Shown: piece by piece, positions 11,601 to 23,800 of the stretch | Layout of the letters: every line of letters begins with the position of its first letter | Position numbering within the stretch: the stretch's first letter is position 1 | Source: Odontesthes bonariensis | Taxonomy: Eukaryota > Chordata > Actinopteri > Atheriniformes > Atherinopsidae | Reading direction: 5' to 3' | Length of the DNA stretch: 64,000 nt | Assembly: GCF_027942865.1 (NCBI RefSeq) | Contig: NC_134527.1 | Span: 1,810,748-1,874,747 of the forward strand | The notes under the pieces: generated by a model | Database searches by the model: none | Told to the model about the DNA's origin: nothing | The model's input: only the letters and a program-made list of their open reading frames with translations | Translations under genes and position numbers: made by a program

Positions 11601-14600
11601 AGCTCAGCAGGCGTTTACACCTCAGTGATCCAGCTGATAGTCGACTTCATCAGTGACCGGCTGAGGGGAGCAGGCCGTCTCCATGGTTACTCAATGATGC
11701 ACGAGAGATGCCGTTATTGTTATCTCGAGAAAACGAGATAAATAACTCGTTATCTCGAGAAAACGATATCGGCATGATTGGTGTGTGTTAAACCTGATTC
11801 CATTCTTCATATGCTCGTCACACCAGCGGGATTTGCTTTGTGCATTTTCACAAACGCTCCACATTCCATGTTTGATTCATAGGCTACTTTATTCAGTTTT
11901 CAATGAAAGGGGGGTAAAAATGGGTAAAAACCTTTGCCAGAAACACATATAAACACATATCAACAGGGGCGGACTGGGGAGAAAAAGTGGCCTCGAAAAC
12001 CATCGGTAACTTAACTCGTTATCTCGAGAAAACCATCAAAAAAAAGTTTATACGTACCACGTCCGCTCTGGGCTTCCGTAGAAATATACTCGAACATGTA
12101 GGATATTTTTTTGCACCAGCCTTACGGTACCTGCAGCGGTGGTTTGGAGAAAAGCTCCTTTCTTTCCTTCTCGTGGTCCTGGATTCTCCTGTGTCTGGGA
12201 ATCAGGTTCGTCGCCTGGTTCGTTGTCTGATTTGCAGACGGTTGAAACTGGGAATTTGCAGAGTCGCTGGTTGACGGCTGGCTGGGAGCCGGCTTTACTT
12301 CCTTAGGTTGAGGCGCTTCTTTCGACTTTGCTGCCTGAAAAAAGAAACCGTGGAAGGTTTCAACGGTTAGTGTGAAGCCTACTGAAAACTACTACCTGGT
12401 GTTAAAATTGGCTTTGTTCTTAGACATTATGAATGCATGTTAAAAAGTCCATGTTCCTAGTTTGTACTTTTCCACTCTGAACACAATATATGACCTTAAA
12501 TGGTCCAAGACGCTAAGATAGCATAACGAGACAAAACAATTAGCCTGGAAAAGCAGATACACGCTTAAAGCAACATTCACACACACATATTGTTTGGCTG
12601 ATCCAAAGAACAAGACGAAGACGGTGTTTAACCTGCTCATGTCCAATTACACTCTGTCAAGTTTAAGTCTTAGTGAAATAAAGGGTCATATAAATATGAA
12701 ATGTTTCCGGAAATCGGGGCTTGGTCTGACGGATGTCCTGTGAGACGTCTGTCCCTCCAAGTCCAGCGCTGATATACTTCACTTGTGACCACCAATAAAT
12801 ACTTTGTTTACCTTGAGATTTCTCCAGCTTGTTCTTGAGCTTCAAATGAGAGAATCGAGCTAACACTGGTGCTAAATACAGATACAAAGCCCCTCTCTGC
12901 TCTATTGTATGCTGGTTATAAAGTGACAACACCATGAACTTTGTTTTCCAAGTCTGAGTCGATGCAAGTTCACGAATCATCTTCATGTCGGGAACTATTA
13001 AATATGAGTGCTGTGCTTCTGCGCCAAAACTGAGATGGAAAAATTGCAACAAAAAAGGCAAAAACTGTGGATGAAATGCAAGAAATAACAGCTCTTAAAC
13101 TGAGTCGTTCAAACCCTGCGGCTGGACTTTAGATACTCAATGATTTTCCACACAGACGAGAAGATTCCCAAAGCTAAAAGCCTTTTCAGTTCCCTTCAAC
13201 AGAGCCATCATCAGCACCTGAGCACACTCCTGAAACCTTTTCCTGGTCTGCGTTCCAAACCGCATACTTCTCCTACTACTCGTACTAACTTTCTGAGTTA
13301 GTATGCGAGTTTGAGTAAGCGAGAAGTTCCCGGATGCGTACTAGATTCTCTGAAATGTTGGGTATGCATCATGAGGTTACTACTCATACTCAAACTACCC
13401 AAGATGCAACGTAACGTGACGTCGCCAATCGTCATTTCCTGTCAAAACGGCAGTTTCAAGCTAGCTACAACGAGGGTAGGTTCACTTCCTGTTTTCAAAA
13501 CAAAAGCACCAATTGTATGGTAATGGCTTTCCCTATGATAAAAGGCAACGGGTATTTTATTTTGTGAAAATAACAGGAAGTGCGTTAGCTCACTGCGGCT
13601 AGCTTTAGTAGCGCCAAATTTGTGGGAACAAAATTGTAAATAGCCGGTATTTTGTCAGGTTTTCAACACGTTGGGGATCTAAACGACTACTTTCTCACCT
13701 GAAAATGTTTCAAATGTTGCTAAAGTTTACAGAGTTTAGAGCTTAAGAGAAATCAGCTTCAGGCCGGCTGATTTCGGCTCGGGCAGGAGCGAAATGCATT
13801 GTGGGTAAACGCTCTGAAGACTGAAGATCTGATCGATGAGTATGCAGTATGTAGTATGCAATATGTAGTTTGTAGTATGCAGTATGTAGTATGCAGTATG
13901 TAGTATGCAGTATGTAGTATTTATTATGCAGTATGTAGTATGCAGTATGCAGTATGTAGTATGTAGTATGCAGTATGTAGTATGTAGTATGCAGTATCCA
14001 GTATGTAGTATGTAGTATGCAGTATGCAGTATGTAGTATGTAGTATGTAGTACGCAGTATGCAGTATGTAGTATGCAGTATGTAGTATGTAGTATGCAGT
14101 ATGTAGTATGCAGTATGTAGTATGTAGTATGCAGTATGTAGTATGCAGTATGCAGTATGTAGTATGCAGTATGTAGTATGCAGTATGTAGTATGTAGTAT
14201 GCAGTATGCAGTATGCAGTATGTAGTATGTAGTATGCAGTATGCAGTATGCAGTATGTAGTATGTAGTATGCAGTATGTAGTATGCAGTATGTAGTATGT
14301 AGTATGCAGTATGTAGTATGTAGTATGCAGTATGCAGTATGTAGTATGCAGTATGCAGTATGTAGTATGTAGTATGCAGTATGCAGTATGTAGTATGCAG
14401 TATGTAGTATGCAGTATGCAGTATGTAGTATGCAGTATGCAGTATGTAGTATGCAGTATGCAGTATGTAGTATGCAGTATGCAGTATGTAGTATGGAAGT
14501 ATGTAGTATGTAGTATGCAGTATGCAGTATGCAGTATGTAGTATGGAAGTATGTAGTATGTAGTATGCAGTATGCAGTATGCAGTATGTAGTATGCAGTA

Positions 14601-14834
14601 TGCAGTATGTAGTATGCAGTATGCAGTATGTAGTATGCAGTATGCAGTATGTAGTATGTAGTATGCAGTATGCAGTATGCAGTATGTAGTATGCAGTATG
14701 CAGTATGTAGTATGCAGTATGCAGTATGTAGTATGCAGTATGTAGTATGCAGTATGTAGTATGCAGTATGCAGTATGCAGTATGTAGTATGTAGTATGCA
14801 GTATGTAGTATGTAGTATGCAGTATGCAGTATGT

Positions 14835-14868
<34 letters not shown>

Positions 14869-17800
14869 TAGTATGTAGTATGCAGTATGCAGTATGCAGT
14901 ATGTAGTATGTAGTATGCAGTATGCAGTATGTAGTATGCAGTATGTAGTATGCAGTATGTAGTATGCAGTATGCAGTATGTAGTATGCAGTATGTAGTAT
15001 GTAGTATGCAGTATGTAGTATGCACTTTTGAACACAGCCCTGGAATCTGGCAGCTTCCTGCTCTCACCTGATTCGCCGACGGCTCCTTTCTGCCCACGGC
15101 TGCCTGGTTCGGTGAAGATGCCGCGGCGACTTGAGGCGGTTTCCCCGGAGCGCGCTTGCCTTGTGGCAGGAATGTGGAGAAGAAGTTTCTGGAAGGAGTG
15201 TTGGTGGCGTTGACGGCTCGCTGGCTCGACACCAAGTCCCTGTGACAGCACGGGGAGGAAAGGTTAGCAAAACCGCGCTGCGCCAGTTCAACATGAGCCA
15301 AAGCTGTAAAAGTCATCGTCTTCATCGCTATGGAGACGCCCTAGATGCTGAGCTCTCTTTCATGGGTGTTATAGGACGAAACTCTTCTCCTTCCGATCCT
15401 TTATGACGGCGTGTGTCATATTTGACCAGATAACCAACCAGATGGATGAAAAAACCTGCGTTATAACCATTAAAATCCATCTTCTACAAAGCAAGCGAAC
15501 GCCCTTAAAAGGAAGCAGGAACCGTGAGTTGTTGCACTCTGTAAATGTAAATGTACTGAATTTCTACAGCCCTTTACAGACAATCCTTACGGTGTACCAA
15601 AGTGCTTTACAGCAGGTAATAAATAAAGAGAAGAAGAAGTAAAAACAAAAAAAGAACAGCGAAAGCAATAAAATACAACAAAATCAAATAAGATAAAAGT
15701 GTCATCATGCTACTGGGTATTAAAGCCATCCTAAATAAGCAGGTTTTTAGCCTGGATCTGAAGAGGCCCAGGTCAGAAATAAGACGCGGCTGGACGGGGG
15801 GCTTATCCCAGAGCCTGGGGGCAGCTTTGGGAAAAGGCTCGCTCACCCCAGGGTTTGTATTCTGACCTGGGCACTTCCAGCAGAAACTGATCTGCTGGCC
15901 TCAGAGCTCTGCCAGGACTGTTAAAAGCTCAGATAAATACGACGGGGCGAGGCCGTTAAGAGCTTTAAAAACACACATTTACCTCAGAGCTCTGCCAGGA
16001 CTGTTCAAAGCTCACACTGTAAAGAACTGCTGTGTATTTACGCTGGATTTACAACAGTATCCGACTCTATTTTACAATAATTGTAAAAAAAAATGTTGAA
16101 TATTCATCCCTCACATGTAAATTAACAGTTAAATCAGTCATTTAACAACACCAGCAGATAGTTGTGATTTAACAGCGTAAAACAGTATTTGTAATGATTT
16201 GATGTCCAAATCCAAAAAACTTTATTATAACTGTTAAATAAATTATGGTAGATGCGCTGTAAAATTACTAAAACACCTACCATTATTCTACCGTCATGTA
16301 CTGTAACACAAAAAACACAATTATACTGTTTGATAAATAACAGTAGTTGCACTGTAAAATAACTACAACACCTGCCATTGTTCTACGGTCATACTGTAAT
16401 CCAAAAAACAATAATATGCTGTTAAAATAAATAACATTAGTTGCACTCTGACAATGTTTAAATCCAGGCTGAAAACAGTTCTATTTAGCTGTGCATATGA
16501 CACCTGAAAGTATTTTATCTGCACTCAATTAATTCATTAATGATTATTTTTAATGGTTTTTTTTATTTATTTATTTTTTTTTTTAATTTATGATTTTATT
16601 GCCTTCTTGTGATTTTATGTAGCTGTGAAGCACTTTGAATTACCTACTGTACGAATTGTGCTCTATAAATAAAATTGCCTTGCACTGTAAAATAACATAT
16701 TTTACTGTTATTTTACAGGGAAATTCTTTACTGTGCAGATAAATACGACGGGGCGAGGTCGTTAAGAGCTTTAAAAACCAACATTAAAAGTTTCAAATCA
16801 GTTCTCTAAAGGTCAGGAAGCCAACGGTGGGAGTTCAGAACAGGAGTGATGTGCACACGTCTGTTGGTGTTGGTTAAAGACGGGCAGCAGCGTTCTGCAC
16901 CAGCTGAAGGCGACTGAGAGAAGACTGGGAGACGCCCACATAAAGAGCATTAAAACAGACCTGGAACTTATTAGGGAACGGATTAGTAGGTGAACTTTCT
17001 GGGTTTAAATAACCGAACCAGTCAGGGCTGACCGTTACGATGACCCTCATTCTGTCTGTTTGGACTGACATGTTGATGACAAAACCGTCACAATAAAAGC
17101 AATTCAACTTGGCCTTTAAAATGTGAACTCCAGAAGTTTGGATTCTTAAGGAATTTATGGATGCTTTATGTGAGTCGTCATCGACACTTTAGTCTGATAA
17201 AGTTCCCTTTTTATCCACGGGGTGTCCCATTAAAAGGGGCGAAAGGTCGTCTCAGAGCAAAGAGGTTTCCGGTTTCCATCAACGCTGCAGCAGCTATGTG
17301 AGGAGTGAGCATGTTCTTCATGTTTCCTCCCACGGTCCTCAGAAGTTCTGTCAGTTATTAAGGTGTGTGTTAACACGATGCCAAGGAGGAAAGACACCAG
17401 CAACGATCTCAGAGGTCAGCTGTCGCTGCCCATCAACCTGAGAAGGGTTATAAGGCCATTTCCAAACTATCTGGAGTCCTTGGCTGTGTTCGAAACCGCA
17501 TACTACATCGATCAGACAGTATGCAGAGCGTTTACCCACAATGCATTTCGCTCCTGCCGAGCCGAAATCAGCCGGCCTGAAGCTGATTTCTCTTAAGCTC
17601 TAAATTCTGTAAACTTTAGCAACATTTGAAACGTTTTCAGGTGAGAAAGTAGTCGTTTAGATCCCCAACGTGTTGAAAACCTGACAAAATACCGGCTGTT
17701 TACCATTTTGTTCCCATGAATTCGGCGCTACTAAAGCTAGCCGCAGTGAGCAACGCACTTCCGGTTATTTTCACAAAATAAAATACCCGTTGCCTTTTAT

Positions 17801-20800
17801 CATAGGGAAAGCCTTTACCATACAATTGGTGCTTTTGTTTTGAAAACAGGAGGTGAAGCTACCCTCGTTGTAGCTAGCTTGAAACGGCCGTTTTGACAGG
17901 AAATGACGATCGGCGACGTCACGTTACGTTGCATCTTGGGTAGTTTGAGTATGAGTAGTAACCTCATGATGCATACCCAACATTTAGGAGAATCTAGTAT
18001 GCATCCGGGAACTTCTCGCTTACTCAAACTCGCATACTAACTCAAAAAGTTAGTATGAGTAGTAGGAGAAGTATGCAGTTTCGAACACATCCTTTGTCTC
18101 TGGCTGTGATGTGGCCCCCTTGTACCCAGACTTGTCTTCTGGTAAACTAAAGCCCTGTACTTTGAAATTACCTGAGAGAAGAACCCGTTGAAAAGTCTCT
18201 TTAAATCTCTTTAAAAACTGATTTCCTCTCCAGTAAGGATCATATGTTATCGTTAACTGGTCTTAAGTTCAGAACGCCCTGTATTCATCAACCTGCCGTC
18301 CTCCATAAGTGAGTGAACCCCTCGGCTCATCTGGTGAGAATAGATGGTACTGACAAGAAAAAAACAATTCATCAGGTGAATTGTTTATTTGTGATAAACA
18401 TCAGACAGACACAGTGTGAACACTGTAACAGTCTAAATACTGAAGCATTAACAATAATTTAGCTAAAAGCTGTTTAAATATGTTTAATAAGATTACACAA
18501 AGTAGCGTTTTGGTTGATGTAAAGTGCTTAAAAAGTCACCAGAACAGAAACAGAAACAGATAAAAGCACAACACAAAGCGTCCTCCCATTAAACCTGACA
18601 TGCCTGGCATCAGCTGAGGATTCAGACAGTTTCAGCTGTTCGGCTCTGCAGGAGTTAGCAGGAGTTAGCAGTAGTTAGCAGGAGTTAGCAGTAGTTAGCA
18701 GCATCACCGCCCAGCAGGTGGGCTACACTATGATATGCAGCTAACAAAGTTCAACACAACAGACATTTTTAAACCTTTAAACACGATAACTCTGCAGAAG
18801 TTATTCTGTTATCTGAAAGAACTGCAGAAATTCTGCTCTGGTTAACATTGTAAGAGCTTTCAGACTGAACACATGTGCCCTCTCTAACCATACTGTTGAA
18901 GTGCTTTGACTAAAAGGTTAAAAGACGCTTAAAACATTGCAAAAAAACAGCTTCTGCGCCCCCCACACAGTTGTGTACGCGATGTGGTGCGAATGACTCG
19001 TGTTGGAAAGACTTTGGAGGCAGAAGAAGCTTTGATGTTTGTTAAAACCTTGTGTGATTCTGTGAAATGTAGCAGTGACCCTACTCTGACAGCATTAGCA
19101 TCGATGTTAGCATCGACATTAGCGCCGATATTAGCATCGACATTAGCACCTACATTAGCATCGATGTTAGCACCGACGTTAGCATCGACATTAACATCGA
19201 CGTTAGAACCGACATTAGCATCGATGTTAGCACCAACATTAGCATTGATGTTGGCGCCGACATTAGCATCGATGTTAGCACCAACATTAGCATTGATGTT
19301 GGCGCCGACGTTAGCATCGATGTTAGCACCGATGTTAGCATCGACATTAGCATCGATGTTAGCAAAGATATTAGCATCGATGTTAGCACCGACATCAGCA
19401 TCGATGTTAGCACTGACATTAGCATCGATGTTAGCACCGACGTTAGCATTGACGTCACCACCGACATTAGCATCGATGTTAGCAAAGACATTAGCATCAA
19501 TGTTAGCACCGACGTTAGCATCGTGCGTCACCAGCAGTTTCTGCGTGTTCTCTTTTCTTTTAGAGTAGCAGTACAAATTAAAAACTGAGAGGCAGTTATG
19601 GTGCAGTCAGTCAGCAGTAAAGACAGAGATGTTAGTGGCTCACAGCTCAGTGTCTCCCAGTCGGTCCATGTTCTGGACATAAGGTGGCAGCTTGTGGAGG
19701 ACCATCTCCTCTCCGTCTCTCTGGTCCCTGTTCTGCAGGGTGAACAGCTGGAGGAGAGAAGAAAAACACGCTGAGACACCAGCGAACAGAAGGAATATAC
19801 AGGAACCCCACATTGTGATCAGAACCTCAGCGTGAAACAGGAGGAAAGAGCATCTTTAACTGAAGAATTAACCTTTCCACGCCAATGAGACTTAAAGGGA
19901 TAGTTCGCCTCTTTTGACATGAAGCAGTCCCCTGCTTCATGTAGTCGTTTAGATCCCCAACGTGTTGAAAACCTGACAAAATACCGGCTGTTTACAATTT
20001 TGTTCCCACGAATTCGGCGCTACTAAAGCTAGCCGCAGTGAGCAACGCACTTCCTGTTATTTTCACAAAATAAAATACCCGTTGCCTTTTATCATAGGGA
20101 AAGCCATTACCATACAATTGGTGCTTTTGTTTTGAAAACAGGAAGTGAACCTACCCTCGTTGTAGCTAGCTTGAAACTGCCGTTTTGACAGGAAATGACG
20201 ATCGGCGACGTCACGTTACGTTGCATCTTGGGTAGTTTGAGTATGAGTAGTGACCTCATGATGCATACCCAACATTTCAGAGAATCTAGTATGCATCCGG
20301 GAACTTCTGATTACTCAAACTCGCATACTAACTCAGAAAGTTAGTAGGAGTAGTAGCAGAAGTATGCGGTTTCGAACACAGCCAAAGTCAATGTTCATAA
20401 ATGATATTGCTAATATGGGATGTCATACAGCTTCATGTCAAAAGAGGCAAACTATCCCTTTAAATAAATGATGGAATTCAACTTGTGATATCTATAATTA
20501 GTTACACGTTGGGCTAATCAGTGCTGGGTTTGTAAACCGTGTTATTTTATTTAAAGCTGAACCATAATTCAGCTTTACACATGTGAATAAGACCAGTTTT
20601 GGAATAAAAGATTAAACTTTTAAACCAAACTAGAAGCTTTTTCACAAAGACATTCACCAAAATAAGAGAAAAAAGAAGAAGAAGTGAAGTTGGTACCAGG
20701 ATGGTGTGAATAATTCAGTGGGTTTAGTCTCACCCGCTGACGGAGCTGTTCATTGTCTTCGGTCACGCTGGTCATCTTCTGGACTTCGGCATCAAAGCTC

Positions 20801-23800
20801 AGGAGGACGGGCTGAGGTGGAGATCAGTTAAGGGCCAGAAATCAGCGAATCAACAAAAAGTTTCCAAAAGAGTTTCCATTTCTGCTTATTTTCAAGCTGC
20901 ACGTTAGAAACTGTTGACAAAGCTGCACAGTTTCACAGAAGAGATCTGCCCTTTTCTACAAAGAGTTTATGGTTGGGGGGGTGTTTCTGCCCTCAGAGGC
21001 TAAACATACGGCGAGTTTAAACAAATTCCTTCTTCCATTTTTCTCCGTATCTTGACTTTAAGTTTAATTTCTAGTCAGTAAATGTGTTGCGGTTTAAATT
21101 TACCTCAAAACTGGATGGAAAAACAGTGAAAAATAACTTTTCTAACAAAAGTGCGAATGATTTAGGTGACATACTTCATACAACCTCATTACGGCTGCTA
21201 AAACTGGACTCAGGAGTCAGGATTCAGGACTCATGATTCAGGACTCAAGATTCAGGACTCATGATTCAGGGCTAACGATTCAGGACTCACGATTCAGGAC
21301 TCAAGATTCAGGACTCATGATTCAGGACTGAAGATTCAGGACTCATGATTCAGAACTAACGATTCAGGACTCATGATTCAGGACTCACGATTCAGGACTC
21401 ACGATTCAGGACTCACGATTCAGGACTCATGATTCAGGACTAACGATTCAGGACTCATGATTCAGGACTCACGATTCAGGACTCAAGATTCATCACTAAT
21501 GATTCAGGACTCACGATTCAGGACTCACGATTCAGGACTCACGATTTATGACTCACGATTCATGACTCACGATTCAGGACTCACGATTCATGACTGACGA
21601 TTCATGACTCACGATTCAGGACTCACGATTCATGACTCACGATTCAGGACTCACGATTCAGGACTCACGATTCAGGACTCAAGATTCAGGACTCAAGATT
21701 CATGACTAATGATTCAGGACTCACGATTCAGGACTCACGATTCATGACTCACGATTCATGACTAATGATTCATGACTCACGATTCAGGACTCACGATTCA
21801 TGACTCACGATTCATGACTCACGATTCATGACTCACGATTCAGGACTCAAGATTCAGGACTCAAGATTCAGGACTCAAGATTCATGACTAATGATTCAGG
21901 ACTAACGATTCAGGACTCATGATTCAGGACTCACGATTCAGGACTCACGATTCATGACTCACCATTCAGGACTCACGATTCATGACTAATGATTCAGGAC
22001 TCACGATTCAGGACTCACGATTCAGGACTCACGATTCAGGACGCCTGATTCAGGATTCAGGGCTCACGATTCAGGACTCAGGACTCGTGATTCAGGACTC
22101 ATGATTCAGGACTCACGATTCAGGACTCATGATTCAGGACTCAAGATTCATGACTCAAGATTCAGGACTCATGATTCAGGACTCACGATTCATGACTCAA
22201 GATTCAGGACTCAAGATTCATGACTAATGATTCAGGACTCACGATTCAGGACTCACGATTCAGGACTCACGATTCAGGACTCACGATTCATGACTCACGA
22301 TTCAGGACGCCTGATTCAGGGCTCACGATTCAGGATTCAGGGCTCACGATTCAGGACTCAGGACTCAGGACTCGTGATTCAGGATTCGTGATTCATACCC
22401 GACTCACAGTTCACAGGCAGCTCACTCGCTCCCTCCCGGCTTTATTTTGAAGGAAGCGGGAGTTCATTCATTCTGTACATAATTATTTTATTATAATGGT
22501 GCAGTGTTGAATGTTAGAATATTATTATTTTTGCACTATTGTTTAGGTTATTTAAATGTTCTATATGTGCACAGTTTCATACATTTTATAATAATTTTGC
22601 ACTGTTTCGCACTGAATGTTAATTTATTGGCTGTTTGGGTTATTTGAATTTATTTAGAGAGAAAGAAAGAAAAAGAAAAATGTTTCGCCTTCTATATTTT
22701 TAACCTTTTTCACAATGATTTGGAACTTGTTTGTACGTTCCGTGGCGCACACTCTGGGTGATTGATTCAAGTGACTTGAAAACTCGATGACTCATACAAA
22801 CTCGAGTCAGTAAAAGGAATCGAGTTTCCCATCACTAACCCAGAGGTACAACATGCCTGACTACATGGAGGAGGATCTGCACTATTTGCACGTGTAAATA
22901 ACTCATTTTAACATCCAAAAAGCCCATTTTCAGATCATTCTACCATATTATGTGATCTGGCCACAAATCAGAACTCAGAGTTCAGCACAGTGGACTCGGC
23001 TGGAGGATATGCATACACTGGAAGAGGACCGACAGGAAGTTGTGCAGGGAAACCAGGAAGGTGTCGGCCCACTGGCGGGAGAAGTACGGCGAGAAGGCGG
23101 CGCTCTGCTCGGGAGCGGGGATGAACGGCAGGATGAACCAGTCGCGCCATTCGGCCTGACCCTGCAGCTCCAACGCCTGCTTCTGGAAAAACTCCTGAGT
23201 CTTCTCCACGTTTCCTTTCTGCAAGAAAGACAGAACTTTTAAAATGCCGCTCCCTCTCAAACGTTTAGAGCGCGCGGCGTTTGGTTACCTGGATGGTGGT
23301 GATGACATAGTATCTGTACAGGCTGGTTCTCAGTTTGTTCACGGTGGACCTGTAAACGTCCTCCAGTCTGCAGAACAGGCGTCTGTCCAGGTACAGCCAG
23401 TACTCCTTCAAACCGAACAGGTCGAAGCTCTGGACGAACTGCTGGAGCTGATCGATGATCTTATCCACCTGCAGATGCAAACCAGCCACACACATCAGTG
23501 CTCTTCAAATCTGTCACTCTCCAAAAGCTTTGAACAAATCATTCAGGTTAAAGGGACAGTTTGCCTCTTCTGACATGAAGCTGTGTAACATCCCATATCA
23601 GCAACATCATTTCTGAACATCTTCTTACCCCCTGCTGCGTCCTGTGAGCAGAGTTCCAGCCTCGTTTTGGTGTTGATGAAGGTAGTCCGGCTAGTTGGCT
23701 GGGGTTTAAAAAATAAAGCGTTTTGCTTCTCAAATGGGATTATTTTGTAAATAATTATGATAACAATGAATTGAATTCCAATTGGCTTGAATTGGACTTT

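Noticed and set aside
13838-15021. CRISPR-like array
   Set aside because: Units are contiguous seven-base repeats without unique spacers, in a vertebrate intron.
13736-15325. Minus-strand open frames of about 500 codons repeating ILHTAYC
   Set aside because: They coincide with the heptamer array. A seven-base unit without stops stays open in several frames at once, and part of the sequence at the high-coordinate end is wdr91 exon 6 read through.
18929-19576. Open frames on both strands rich in ANVGANIDA and LASMLAP
   Set aside because: The 12-bp repeat is stop-free on both strands; there is no start context, splice site or family signature.
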